From Lachnospiraceae bacterium JC7 (GTDB lineage Bacteria > Bacillota > Clostridia > Lachnospirales > Lachnospiraceae), in assembly GCA_000513555.1 (NCBI GenBank), contig ALYD01000015.1, positions 19,737 through 83,736 on the forward strand: a DNA stretch of 64,000 bases. Direction: 5' to 3'. A program made the position numbers and the translations under genes. Under the pieces are notes generated by a model that did no database searches, had not been told where the DNA came from, and was given only the letters and a program-made list of their open reading frames with translations. Below are positions 43,739 to 52,744 of this stretch, in pieces. Within the stretch, counting starts at the first letter, position 1, and every line of letters begins with the position of its first letter.

Positions 43739-44722
43739 TTACAGAAGTGTATGTCTCTGCTCTTCCTCTGACTTAGGATTGAGATACTTAGGCGCTACAT
43801 CAAATACTGTGATGCATCCCTTCTCGCCCTTCTTTGCCATACGGTCAACAGCTCTTGCATAAGCCGCAAGAACAGAACCTGTGAACTCAGGGTTTGAATC
43901 AAGCTTCAGGCTGTACTCGATAAGCTCGTGGTGCTGTCCCTCGTCTCCTGTCACACCGGATCTCATAACGAATCCTCCGTGTGGAAGCTCTGCATGATTC
44001 TTCTTCATCTCCTCTTCTGAAATGAAGTGGATAGTAACATCATAATCAGCATAGTAGTCCGGCATAGTCTTGATGGTATTTTCTACCTTTGCAGCATCAG
44101 CGCCATCCTCAAGAACTACAAATACCTCTCTCTTATGCATCTCTCTTGCAGTGAACTCAGGCTGCTTTCCGCTTCTTACCGCATCCATAGCTTCCTCTAC
44201 CGGAAGTGTATATGAACGGGCATCCTTAACACCCTCTACTCTTCTTGCTGCATCACTGTGTCCCTGAGAAACTCCCTTTCCCCAGAAAGTATAATGCTTT
44301 CCTGCAGGAAGAACCGACTCTGCATAGATCCTTGCGATAGAGAACATACCCGGATCCCATCCGCAGGAGATCATGGCAAGCTTACCGCCTTCCTTTGCAG
44401 CCGCATCAACTGCAGCAAAATGCTGAGGCACCTTTGGGTGTGTATCAAAACTGTCGATAACATTAAAATACTTTGCATACTCCGGTGTCTGCTTAGGAAG
44501 GTCTGTAGCAGAACCGCCGCATATCATTAAAACATCGATCTGGTCTTTATACTCGAGAATATTGTCAACAGTATCAACCTTTACACCCTCTGTGTTGATA
44601 TTTACTGCAGACGGATCACGACGTGTAAAAACTGCAACCAGCTTTTCGTCTTCGTTACGCTTAATGGCACTCTCGATTCCACGGGAAAGGTTGCCATATC
44701 CAAGTAAACCAATTCTAATCAT
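43739..44722 (-). CDS. ddh: meso-Diaminopimelate D-dehydrogenase
   Basis: NADPH-dependent enzyme that reductively aminates L-tetrahydrodipicolinate to meso-DAP in one step. The 327-residue product has the expected length. The Rossmann motif GLLGYGNLSRG is followed by FTRRDP, and the central ISCGWDPGMFSIAR and WGKGVSQGHSDAARRV are signature segments of Ddh. HGGFVMRSGVTG lies in the C-terminal domain. It has its own promoter and a terminator and is flanked by an AlaX gene and a wall-protein gene. Together with dapF it shows redundancy in DAP supply. Confidence 0.95.
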   Translation of the reverse strand: MIRIGLLGYGNLSRGIESAIKRNEDEKLVAVFTRRDPSAVNINTEGVKVDTVDNILEYKDQIDVLMICGGSATDLPKQTPEYAKYFNVIDSFDTHPKVPQHFAAVDAAAKEGGKLAMISCGWDPGMFSIARIYAESVLPAGKHYTFWGKGVSQGHSDAARRVEGVKDARSYTLPVEEAMDAVRSGKQPEFTAREMHKREVFVVLEDGADAAKVENTIKTMPDYYADYDVTIHFISEEEMKKNHAELPHGGFVMRSGVTGDEGQHHELIEYSLKLDSNPEFTGSVLAAYARAVDRMAKKGEKGCITVFDVAPKYLNPKSEEEQRHTLL

Positions 44723-44775
44723 GTTTTTTCTCCTATTGAGTTAGTCTATAACACCGCGTTACAAAACACCCGAAT

Positions 44776-44803
44776 ATTATAACATACAGAAGGTGCCGCG
44801 CAA
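44776..44803 (-). promoter_or_regulatory. ddh promoter
   Basis: On the minus strand TTGCGC (44798-44803), 16 bases, TATAAT (44776-44781) preceded by TGT (extended -10). Confidence 0.6.
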
Positions 44804-44823
44804 TAATAAATAATTCATGGGAC

Positions 44824-46062
44824 CTATCCAAAGATGTCCTGCATTGCTTTTCTGATCTTATCTTCAGTGCTTTCTGCGCTGCCCTGGATCATCTCCTTCT
44901 GTCCGCCTCCGCGTCCGTTTATGAGAGCATTGAAATCCTTTGCACGGCATCTGACATCTTCTGTTTCTGAACCTATGACATAGTTCCATGAGGAATCCAC
45001 ATCCCTTTTGGAACCATCCACATCCTTTAGTCCGAAAACTCCGACCACCTTTGCCTTTGTGTGTTTCATGAAGTAGTCACAGCACTTCCTGAGTTCCACA
45101 TTGTTCATGCCGTCTTCCACATCCACAAGTACGCCTGTGAAGTCCTTCAGAGTCTCCGCCTTCATGGCATAATATCTCTGATTAAGCTCAGCTATCCTCC
45201 TGTCCTTCGCAGCGCTCTGTTCCATATGCTGTCTCACTGCCTCTTTCACCTCTGAAGGCGCAAAGGAAAGCATGTGGGAAAGTTCAAGAAGGTCATTGTG
45301 TTTGTTCCTGTAATCCTGAAGCGCATCCTTTCCGCAGAAAAGTTCCACTCTTACTCCTCCCTTATGTCCGAGAACAGACAGTATCTTGATGAGCCCTATT
45401 TCTCCTGTGGTCATCACATGGGTTCCGCAGCAGGCGCAAAGGTCAGCTCCCCCAAGATCCACCAGTCTGACATCTCCCTTAAGAGCTTTCTTGGAACGAA
45501 AATCTGTATCCTGAAGCTCCTCTTCCGAAGGCCAGATCTGATCAACAGCTCTGTTTGCAAGAACCACCTCGTTGGCCTCTTCTTCTATCTTCATGAGCTG
45601 CTCCCATGTGAGTACGCCGTCGAAGTCTATGGTCATGACATCGCTCATGTGAAATCCCACATTGTTGTAACCATAATGTTTATGAACAAGGCCGGACACT
45701 ATATGCTCACCGCTGTGGTTTCGGGAATTCCTCATTCTTCTTTCCCAGTCGATGCTGCAGTGATAAGATCTTCCGACCTCCAGAGCCCTGGCAACGGTAT
45801 GAAGTATGCGGACCATAACATTGCCCTTTTCATCCGTAAGCTTTTCTCCCGTTTCCGGGTCCTTCAAAGACTCCTCCTGAACATCAGACACCAAAGCGTC
45901 ACCTATCATTCCATGATCCGCCGCCTGTCCGCCACCCTCAGGATAAAATCCATGGGCATCAAGCTCTACCTGATACTGCCCGTCCCTTTCTTCACATGAT
46001 GTGACTGTAGCATCAAATTCCTTCACATAGGGAAACTGATAGTAAAGCGCATTCTTTTCCAA
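44824..46062 (-). CDS. Alanyl-tRNA editing protein (AlaX type, with DHHA1 domain)
   Basis: Free-standing trans-editing enzyme that clears mischarged Ser- or Gly-tRNA-Ala. The 412-residue protein has an N-terminal beta domain (FYPEGGGQAADHG), the zinc site NHSGEHIVSG (HxxxH) and CACCGTH (CxxxH), a coiled segment around 270-300, and a C-terminal DHHA1-like domain with INGRGGGQKEMIQG. This is the long AlaX form. The start codon is TTG at 46060-46062, supported by AGGAGGAG in the leader. It lies 39 bases downstream of the Xaa-Pro aminopeptidase gene, probably in the same transcript. Confidence 0.9.
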   Translation of the reverse strand: MEKNALYYQFPYVKEFDATVTSCEERDGQYQVELDAHGFYPEGGGQAADHGMIGDALVSDVQEESLKDPETGEKLTDEKGNVMVRILHTVARALEVGRSYHCSIDWERRMRNSRNHSGEHIVSGLVHKHYGYNNVGFHMSDVMTIDFDGVLTWEQLMKIEEEANEVVLANRAVDQIWPSEEELQDTDFRSKKALKGDVRLVDLGGADLCACCGTHVMTTGEIGLIKILSVLGHKGGVRVELFCGKDALQDYRNKHNDLLELSHMLSFAPSEVKEAVRQHMEQSAAKDRRIAELNQRYYAMKAETLKDFTGVLVDVEDGMNNVELRKCCDYFMKHTKAKVVGVFGLKDVDGSKRDVDSSWNYVIGSETEDVRCRAKDFNALINGRGGGQKEMIQGSAESTEDKIRKAMQDIFG

Positions 46063-46101
46063 AGTATATCTCCTCCTGTATTTATGAGGTGTTTTCGTAT
46101 A

Positions 46102-47925
46102 TCAGACTTCTCTCGTCGCATCCTTAAGCCACTGAAGCTTCTTACCCTCGAAATAAGGTGAAAGCTTTTCATATACTTCCCTGTGGTATGCATTGAGCAG
46201 CTCTATATCCCTCTTTTCCATGAGACTGAGATCCACGGCATCAAGGTCATAGGGAGCCATGGTGATGAATTCGAAGCAGAAGAAGGTTCCGAATTCATTG
46301 GTCTGCCACTTCTTAACGAGAGTCAGGTTCTCGCTACGGATACCATGACTTCCTTCTATATAAAGTCCCGGCTCGTCAGAAGTGATATTGCCCTCACAAA
46401 GCGGTGCATCCTCCATGCGGCCCGGTGCCTTACGGTAGCGGATGGCATTAGGTCTCTCGTGGACATTGAGGCAGAAGCCTACTCCGTGACCTGTTCCGTG
46501 ATTGAAATTCATACCCTCACGCCAGAACACCTCTCTTGCCGCAAGGTCAACGGTTATTCCGGAAGACCCCTGAAGGAATTTCACATCTCCGAGACGGAGG
46601 TGCGCCATAAGTACCATGGTATAATGCTTACGTTCCTCATCTGTGATGGGCCCCATAGCTATGGTTCTCGTTATATCTGTAGTTCCCTCCGGATACTGTC
46701 CGCCTGAATCCACAAGGTAAAGTCCGTGAGGCTCGATCTTTGAAAAGCTCCCGGCAGTAGGCGCATAATGAGGAAGGGCGGCATTTTCACCATAGGCTGA
46801 AATGGTGGTGAAGCTAGGCTCGATATAGCCCTCCTGTTCCTTTCTGAAGTTCTCAAGGACTGCTGCAGTGTTCCATTCATTTATCTCGTCTTCCCCGAGG
46901 AGCTCCTTAGCTTCCTCAGTAAGCTTTCCGTCCTTATCAAAGGCATGCTTCATGAAATAGAGATAGTTTGTGATGGCAACGCCGTCCTTGATATGAGCCT
47001 TTTTCATGTTCTCGATCTCGACTGGATTCTTACGGGATTTCCAGAGTGAGCTGGGAAGCATCTCATCAACTATAGTGTTGGATGAGTCGATATCTGAAAT
47101 GGTCTCAAAATTTGTCCTGGCCTTTTCGAGAAGTACTGACCTGCTTCTAAATGCTTTAACATCCTGATAGAAGCTGTCATAATCATGAAGCTCCACCTTA
47201 AGCTCTGAAAGGTATGCTACGGTCTCATCATCAAAATCCTTTCTGTTGGCATAGAGCTTGGCTCCATCCATATCCACAATAAGATATGAAAGGAACACAG
47301 GATTGCAAGGTATGTCATCACCTCTTAAGTTAAGTATCCATGCGATGTCGTCGAGACTTGTGACGATATGAAGATCAGTATCCTGTTCTTTCATATATTT
47401 TCTCAGATCACTAAGCTTTTCTGCTGCGCTCTTTCCTGTATACTTCTCACCAAGTATCCATACCCTTGACTCTGAGAGTGCAGGTCTTTCTCCCCAGATA
47501 ATTCCTACGAGATCCTGTCCCGCATGGACAGAAGCCTTCTTTTTTGACAGCTTCTTCTCAAGAGAACTGCCATGCTGAAAATCAACACACCTTCCGTCAA
47601 ATCCGAGGACTCCGCCTTCCGGTGTCTTTTCGGAAAGGTATTCATCAAGAGAAGGTACTCCCGGCTCTCCCATCTTCATGAGCTCCACATCTTTTCCGGA
47701 AAGCTCCTTCTCTGCCTGAATGAAATATCTTCCGTCAGTAAAAAGTGCGGCTGTATCCTTTGTTACCACAAGATTTCCTTCTCCCGTAAATCCCGAAAGA
47801 TACTTTATAGCCCTGAAGTAATCCCCCACATATTCACTCTGGTGGAAGTCATCAGTTGGTATCAGATATACATCGATACCTCTTTTATTCATTTCCCCAC
47901 GGAGTTTATCAATCTGTAAATTCAT
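46102..47925 (-). CDS. Xaa-Pro aminopeptidase, long M24B form
   Basis: Metallopeptidase that removes N-terminal residues preceding proline. At 607 residues it is the long eukaryote-like M24B type, with two N-terminal creatinase-like domains and a C-terminal pita-bread domain. Metal ligands are visible: DSGGQYPEGTTDITR (two Asp), HGTGHGVGFCLNVHE (His), SDEPGLYIEG and FEFITMAP (Glu residues). No signal peptide, so intracellular. The leader contains a 7-bp hairpin just before the AAGGAG ribosome site. AlaX follows. Confidence 0.93.
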   Translation of the reverse strand: MNLQIDKLRGEMNKRGIDVYLIPTDDFHQSEYVGDYFRAIKYLSGFTGEGNLVVTKDTAALFTDGRYFIQAEKELSGKDVELMKMGEPGVPSLDEYLSEKTPEGGVLGFDGRCVDFQHGSSLEKKLSKKKASVHAGQDLVGIIWGERPALSESRVWILGEKYTGKSAAEKLSDLRKYMKEQDTDLHIVTSLDDIAWILNLRGDDIPCNPVFLSYLIVDMDGAKLYANRKDFDDETVAYLSELKVELHDYDSFYQDVKAFRSRSVLLEKARTNFETISDIDSSNTIVDEMLPSSLWKSRKNPVEIENMKKAHIKDGVAITNYLYFMKHAFDKDGKLTEEAKELLGEDEINEWNTAAVLENFRKEQEGYIEPSFTTISAYGENAALPHYAPTAGSFSKIEPHGLYLVDSGGQYPEGTTDITRTIAMGPITDEERKHYTMVLMAHLRLGDVKFLQGSSGITVDLAAREVFWREGMNFNHGTGHGVGFCLNVHERPNAIRYRKAPGRMEDAPLCEGNITSDEPGLYIEGSHGIRSENLTLVKKWQTNEFGTFFCFEFITMAPYDLDAVDLSLMEKRDIELLNAYHREVYEKLSPYFEGKKLQWLKDATREV

Positions 47926-47943
47926 TTGGTTTCTCCTTCTGTA

Positions 47944-47965
47944 ATTCAGGCAGTCACTCCTGAAT
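47944..47965 (-). promoter_or_regulatory. Hairpin in the Xaa-Pro aminopeptidase leader
   Basis: ATTCAGG (47944-47950) and CCTGAAT (47959-47965) form a perfect 7-bp stem, 5-6 bases ahead of the AAGGAG of the gene at 47925. Confidence 0.4.
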
Positions 47966-47979
47966 AATCATTTCATAAA

Positions 47980-48005
47980 GACCGGTCTGACCGGTCGCTT
48001 TTTTT
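47980..48005 (+). terminator. Terminator-like hairpin oriented on the plus strand
   Basis: GACCGGT (47980-47986) and ACCGGTC (47990-47996), 3-base loop, followed by a run of seven T on the plus strand. Both flanking genes are on the minus strand, where the tail (CTTTATG) is poor. Confidence 0.45.
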
Positions 48006-48067
48006 CTTATGTAAAACGTGTCATGCGAAATCCGGCACGAAACTCATGATTCTCTCACATACCATAT

Positions 48068-48874
48068 TCAAATCAGTCCGAAGTGAACAAGGGCATTTCT
48101 GATTCCATCCTTATCTATATCATCAGTGATGTAATCCGCTGCCTCCTTTGCCTCGAAAACAGCATTGCCCATGGCTATGCCCACATGAACCTTCTCAAGC
48201 ATCTCCACATCATTGGAGCTGTCACCGAAGGCATAGGTATCCATAAGGCTTATTCCGAAATGTTCACAGAGATGCTTTATTCCTTCAGCCTTACTGTACT
48301 CGGCCTCCACAACATCGGCACCATATTCCTTTGAGAACATCATGACATTAAGCTCAGGGAAAGCATACTGAAGCTCCTTTCCCCCTGCCCTTTCACCATA
48401 ATAGGCAAGGGATCTGACCGGAAGCTTAAGAAGCTTTTTCGGATCATCAAAGCGTCTTCCCATATCTGTTTTGAAATAGACCTTATCAAAGTAAAGGACC
48501 TTTTCAGGGCATACAAAATAGTCAATATCCTCTATATGAACTCCGATAGGCATCTCATGTTTCTCGCAGAACTCCAATACCCTTTTCAGAAGCTCCTTGT
48601 CCATGCGATGATCCAGAAGTATATCGTCTTCGAGCTCCACCATGGTCCCGTTCATATGGATCAGGGCATCAGGGTTCACTTCCCTCAGATACTCTATGGA
48701 AGTTCTGTTCTTCATATCCCTTCCGGATGCTATGGCCACCAGATATCCGTTTTTCTTCAGCTTTCCGATACTCTCCATAGCCGAAGGAGTTATCTTCCAG
48801 GTGTTATGGTCAAGCAATGTATGATCAAGATCAAACGCCACGAGGCCCTTGTACTTTTTCTCTATATTTTCCAT
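48068..48874 (-). CDS. Cof-type HAD family hydrolase
   Basis: HAD-superfamily phosphatase of the Cof/IIB subgroup, 268 residues. Motif I is AFDLDHTLLD (nucleophile Asp and acid-base Asp), motif II VAIASGRD, and motif IV YAFGDSSNDVEML near residue 210. The cap between motif II and III is the alpha/beta C2 type. Substrates are usually sugar phosphates or nucleotides such as FMN; none can be assigned here. It has its own promoter, just after the pyr operon terminator. Confidence 0.92.
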   Translation of the reverse strand: MENIEKKYKGLVAFDLDHTLLDHNTWKITPSAMESIGKLKKNGYLVAIASGRDMKNRTSIEYLREVNPDALIHMNGTMVELEDDILLDHRMDKELLKRVLEFCEKHEMPIGVHIEDIDYFVCPEKVLYFDKVYFKTDMGRRFDDPKKLLKLPVRSLAYYGERAGGKELQYAFPELNVMMFSKEYGADVVEAEYSKAEGIKHLCEHFGISLMDTYAFGDSSNDVEMLEKVHVGIAMGNAVFEAKEAADYITDDIDKDGIRNALVHFGLI

Positions 48875-48914
48875 ATTTCCTCTTTCCGAAATATACTCTT
48901 TTTCTGATCAATTT

Positions 48915-48943
48915 AGTTTAGTTTGAAAAAACACTAAAGTCAA
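48915..48943 (-). promoter_or_regulatory. Promoter of the Cof-type hydrolase
   Basis: On the minus strand TTGACT (48938-48943), 17 bases, TAAACT (48915-48920). Confidence 0.6.
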
Positions 48944-48955
48944 ATTGACCCACTG

Positions 48956-48998
48956 AAAAAGCCGGAACAAAGAGCGTTCTTAGCTCTCGTGTTCCGGC
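48956..48998 (-). terminator. Terminator of the pyr operon
   Basis: GCCGGAACA (48961-48969) pairs with TGTTCCGGC (48990-48998), with an inner AGAGC/GCTCT stem. On the minus strand the tail is TTTTTC. Confidence 0.9.
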
Positions 48999-49037
48999 TT
49001 TCCGGTAACATATAAGACTGATTTTACTGCTGAAGAC

Positions 49038-49469
49038 TCAATTCAGTTCTTCGCTTCTCACTATAGTATCGCAGTAAACGCAACGGTAAAGCGCCTTTGT
49101 ACGGTCAACGATCTTAAATACCTGTGGAAGCTCCTGCTCTACAGAGGTGATACAACGTGGATTCTTACACTTGAGGACATTAGTAAGAGTCTCCGGAAGA
49201 GAAAGGGTCTTCTTTTCTACCCTCTTTCCATCCTTTATATAGTTTACCGTGATGCCCGGATCGATGTATCCGAGTACATCAAGGTCGATATCCAGATCCT
49301 CTGAGATCTTCACGATGTCCTTCTTTCCCATGACATGAGAAGTACAGTTCTGAATAAGCGCCACCTGAGAGCCAAGCTTGTCGAGGTGAAGATATTTATA
49401 AACCAGCATTGCCTTTCCGGCTCTTATGTGGTCAAGTACGATGCCGTTTTCGATTCCATCTACGTTCAT
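49038..49469 (-). CDS. pyrI: Aspartate carbamoyltransferase regulatory subunit
   Basis: Regulatory chain of class B aspartate transcarbamoylase, which binds CTP/ATP and holds the catalytic trimers together. The 143-residue product has an N-terminal allosteric domain (GIENGIVLDHIRAGKAMLVY) and a C-terminal zinc domain with four cysteines in CKNPRC and CVYC. It starts 11 bases after the pyrB stop, with GGGAGG as ribosome site, and ends the operon. Confidence 0.95.
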   Translation of the reverse strand: MNVDGIENGIVLDHIRAGKAMLVYKYLHLDKLGSQVALIQNCTSHVMGKKDIVKISEDLDIDLDVLGYIDPGITVNYIKDGKRVEKKTLSLPETLTNVLKCKNPRCITSVEQELPQVFKIVDRTKALYRCVYCDTIVRSEELN

Positions 49470-49480
49470 TTTTACCTCCC

Positions 49481-50407
49481 TTACTTATCAAGTCCTAAAA
49501 GATACAGAATAAGTGCCATTCGCATCTGCTTTCCGCAGAGTGTCTGATAAAAATATTTAGCCCTCGGATCCTTGTCTACAGCAACCGAAATTTCATTGAC
49601 TCTCGGAAGAGGATGAAGAATGGCCATATCGCTCTTTGCATTCTGAAGCTTTTCAGGAGTAAGGATGTAGGTATCCTTCAGACGGAGATAATCCTCTTCG
49701 TTAAAGAAACGCTCTTTCTGTACTCTGGTCATGTAGAGAATATCAAGCCTTGGAATGGCATCTTCAAGGGACTTTGTCTCCTCAAACTCTACCCCTGCCT
49801 CCTTCAGCTTATCAAGCTCATACTCAGGGATACGAAGCTCCTTGGGAGAGATAAGTATGTACTTGTTGTCAGGATAGCGAAGCATGGCATCGATAAGTGA
49901 ATGAACTGTTCTACCGAACTTAAGGTCTCCGCAGAGTCCCAGTGTGATACCGCTGAGGGATCCTCTGGTTCTTCTGATGGTCAGAAGATCCGCAAGAGTC
50001 TGTGTGGGATGGAAATGTCCGCCGTCCCCGGCATTAATGAAAGGTACAGTGGTATGCATTGACGCAACCACAGGTGCGCCCTCCTTGGGATGACGCATGA
50101 CCATTATATCCACATAGTTGGACATTACGGAAATCGTATCTGCTACAGACTCGCCCTTTGACGCACTGGAGCTTGATGCTCCCGCAAAACCCAGCACCTG
50201 ACCACCGAGACCCAGCATTGCAGACTCAAAGCTGAGTCTGGTTCTTGTGGAAGGCTCATAAAAGAGTGTAGCAAGCTGCTTATGTGCACAGCGATCCTGA
50301 TACTTTTCCGGGTTCTTCTCTATGTCATCGGCGAGATTCATAAGATGTTCAAGCTCGTCAACAGAAAGATCCAGAATATTGATAATGCTTCTGGCATTTG
50401 TCTCCAT
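49481..50407 (-). CDS. pyrB: Aspartate carbamoyltransferase catalytic subunit
   Basis: Transfers the carbamoyl group from carbamoyl phosphate to aspartate, the committed pyrimidine step. The product has 308 residues. The carbamoyl-phosphate loop is PSTRTRLSFESAM, the 80s loop KGESVADT and the aspartate loop HPLPRVNEI, all intact. It lies between pyrE and pyrI, its regulatory partner. Confidence 0.96.
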   Translation of the reverse strand: METNARSIINILDLSVDELEHLMNLADDIEKNPEKYQDRCAHKQLATLFYEPSTRTRLSFESAMLGLGGQVLGFAGASSSSASKGESVADTISVMSNYVDIMVMRHPKEGAPVVASMHTTVPFINAGDGGHFHPTQTLADLLTIRRTRGSLSGITLGLCGDLKFGRTVHSLIDAMLRYPDNKYILISPKELRIPEYELDKLKEAGVEFEETKSLEDAIPRLDILYMTRVQKERFFNEEDYLRLKDTYILTPEKLQNAKSDMAILHPLPRVNEISVAVDKDPRAKYFYQTLCGKQMRMALILYLLGLDK

Positions 50408-50442
50408 AATTACTATTCTCCTTCTATATTTTTATGCCGGTC

Positions 50443-51078
50443 TCAGTTTCTCCATGACTCGTCGGACGGGTTGTCGCGGAACTTAAGAAGCTTCGCCTCA
50501 TCCTCAGGCTTTATGTAGTTCTCCTGGACTGCCACCTTTACAAGAGTGTCGAGGTCGCAGAGGGAAGTGTTTTCAATGTTTGCTTCCTTCAGTCTGTCTA
50601 TACCCTTCTGCATACCGTAGGTAAAGATGGAAATGATACCGAGGACCTCGGCACCTGCCTCACGGAGAGGATTTACACAGTCAAGAACCGAACCGCCTGT
50701 TGAGATAAGATCCTCGATCACAACAACCTTCTCTCCCTTCTCAAGACGTCCCTCGATCTGGTTCTTTCGGCCGTGATCCTTTGCTGAACCTCTCACATAT
50801 CCCATTGGGAGTCCCAGCTTATCTGCAGCGATGGCAGCGTGTGCGATACCTGCTGTACTTGTACCTTCAAGAGCCTCTGCATCAGGATAAAGCTCCTTTA
50901 CCTTCTCTGCGATGGCATCCTCGATAAGAGTGCGGACCTCAGGGTAGCTCAATACAAGACGGTTGTCACAGTAGATAGGTGACTTGATGCCCGATGCCCA
51001 GGTAAACGGATCGTCCGGCTTTAAAAATACTGCCTTGATGGATAAAAGTCCCTTTGCGATTTCTTCTTTAGTAGCCAT
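50443..51078 (-). CDS. pyrE: Orotate phosphoribosyltransferase
   Basis: Joins orotate and PRPP to form OMP. The 211-residue product carries the PRPP-binding motif VVVIEDLISTGGS and an N-terminal KAVFLKPDDPFTWASGIKSP typical of the short bacterial PyrE. AAGGAG precedes the ATG. It follows pyrF after 22 bases. Confidence 0.96.
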   Translation of the reverse strand: MATKEEIAKGLLSIKAVFLKPDDPFTWASGIKSPIYCDNRLVLSYPEVRTLIEDAIAEKVKELYPDAEALEGTSTAGIAHAAIAADKLGLPMGYVRGSAKDHGRKNQIEGRLEKGEKVVVIEDLISTGGSVLDCVNPLREAGAEVLGIISIFTYGMQKGIDRLKEANIENTSLCDLDTLVKVAVQENYIKPEDEAKLLKFRDNPSDESWRN

Positions 51079-51100
51079 AATATATCTCCTTTTTTACACT

Positions 51101-51799
51101 TTAACCAACGAACTCTCTCATTGCTCTCTCATAGGCTTCAACAGGGTTCTCCGCTGCTGTAATGGAGCGTCCCACAACTATGTAATCAGAACCTATCTCC
51201 TTTGCCTTTTCAGGTGTTGTGACTCTTGACTGGTCTCCCTTTGCATCTCCCGCAAATCTTATTCCCGGTGTCACGGTCATGAAGCCGGATCCGATCTCAT
51301 CATGTATACGTCCCGCCTCAAGTGGTGAACATACTACACCATCAAGCCCTGCGGCCTTTGCATTGGCAGCATACTTGACAACAACATCTGCGATAGGCTG
51401 ATCTATGAGAAGCTCTTCTGTCATGGTCTCCTGAGATGTGGATGTGAGCTGTGTCACCGCAATAAGAATAGGTCTTGATCCATCCTCTCTGGTGAGTCCC
51501 TCTACAGCAGCCTTCATCATTTTGATTCCGCCCGATGCGTGAACATTGGTCATATCCACTCCCAGGTCACGGAGGGACTGCATTCCGCCCTTAACAGTGT
51601 TTGGAATATCGTGAAGCTTCAGATCAAGGAAGACCTTGTGTCCTCTGTTCTTGATCTCCTTAACGATGCTCGGACCTTCTGCATAGAAAAGCTCCATACC
51701 TATCTTTACGAAAGGCTTTCTTCCTGTGAACTTATCGAGAAAACTGTAGGTTTCCTTTGCTCCAGGAAAATCCAGTGCTATGATGACATCTTTTCCCAT
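51101..51799 (-). CDS. pyrF: Orotidine 5'-phosphate decarboxylase
   Basis: Makes UMP from OMP. The catalytic Asp-Lys-x-x-Asp array is seen in [13 protein letters not shown], and the phosphate-binding loop [17 protein letters not shown] is near the C-terminus. The sequence reads open from an ATG at 51811, but GGAG lies six bases before the ATG at 51799, giving a 232-residue protein starting [11 protein letters not shown]. Same operon between pyrD and pyrE. Confidence 0.95.
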   Translation of the reverse strand: MGKDVIIALDFPGAKETYSFLDKFTGRKPFVKIGMELFYAEGPSIVKEIKNRGHKVFLDLKLHDIPNTVKGGMQSLRDLGVDMTNVHASGGIKMMKAAVEGLTREDGSRPILIAVTQLTSTSQETMTEELLIDQPIADVVVKYAANAKAAGLDGVVCSPLEAGRIHDEIGSGFMTVTPGIRFAGDAKGDQSRVTTPEKAKEIGSDYIVVGRSITAAENPVEAYERAMREFVG

Positions 51800-51832
51800 T
51801 TTTATCTCCATTCCGCCGTATTCCGGCTCTTT

Positions 51833-52744
51833 TTATTCAACACATCCTATGATGTCGCTTATCTTTTCTATCTTCAGTTCCTGAAGAAGGTCCGGCAGGT
51901 CCTCTATTATCTTCTTGCAGGCAAAGGGATCCACCAGATTCGCAGCACCTACTTCAACTGCACTGGCTCCCGCCATCATCATTTCCACCACATCCTTCGC
52001 GCTTGATACTCCTCCCATTCCGATTACAGGAAGGTTCACTGCCTTACTTACCTGATAGACCATTCTTACAGCCACAGGAAAAATGGCAGGGCCCGAGAAG
52101 CCGCCCATCTTATTGGCGATCACCGGCTGGCGACGTCTGATGTCTATTCTCATTCCAAGAAGTGTATTGATAAGTGCGAGACCGTCAGCTCCCGCATCTT
52201 CCGCAGCCTTTGCTATGGAAACGATATCTGTGACATTGGGACTCAGCTTTATGTAAACCGGCTTCTTTGCCACCTTCTTCACTTCTCTTGTGACCTCAGC
52301 CACATTTTCTGCGCTGGTGCCGAAGGCCATTCCTCCGCCGTGAACATTCGGGCAGGAAACATTGACCTCAAGTATGCCAACCTCAGGAACCTCACTCATG
52401 GCTTCTGCAAGCTTCACATATTCAGGAACACTGAAACCTGAGATGTTGGCTATAAGGGGCTTATGATAATGCTTTGCCAGTTCAGGTATCTCTCTGCTGA
52501 TGACTGCATCCATGCCGGGATTCTGAAGCCCTACGGAATTGATCATTCCCTGATAGCACTCTGCGATTCTGGGAAGTTCATTTCCGTAACGCTCCTCAAC
52601 TGTGGTTCCCTTGAAGGAAATAGAGCCTAAGATATTTAGATCGTAAAGATCTCTGTATTCATTTCCGAATCCGAAGGTACCTGATGCCGGTATCACCGGG
52701 TTACTGAGCTTTATACCGGAAAGTTCCGTTGTGATGTCTACCAT
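51833..52744 (-). CDS. pyrD: Dihydroorotate dehydrogenase, class 1B catalytic subunit
   Basis: FMN enzyme oxidising dihydroorotate to orotate, working with PyrK to pass electrons to NAD. In 303 residues the catalytic cysteine lies in NVSCPNVHGGG, and IPASGTFGFG and IGMGGVSSAKDVVEMMMAGA form the FMN site. The ATG at 52744 overlaps the pyrK stop by 7 bases and is preceded by GGAGGAG, so the longer upstream frame is not used. Class 1B use fits an anaerobe. Confidence 0.96.
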   Translation of the reverse strand: MVDITTELSGIKLSNPVIPASGTFGFGNEYRDLYDLNILGSISFKGTTVEERYGNELPRIAECYQGMINSVGLQNPGMDAVISREIPELAKHYHKPLIANISGFSVPEYVKLAEAMSEVPEVGILEVNVSCPNVHGGGMAFGTSAENVAEVTREVKKVAKKPVYIKLSPNVTDIVSIAKAAEDAGADGLALINTLLGMRIDIRRRQPVIANKMGGFSGPAIFPVAVRMVYQVSKAVNLPVIGMGGVSSAKDVVEMMMAGASAVEVGAANLVDPFACKKIIEDLPDLLQELKIEKISDIIGCVE

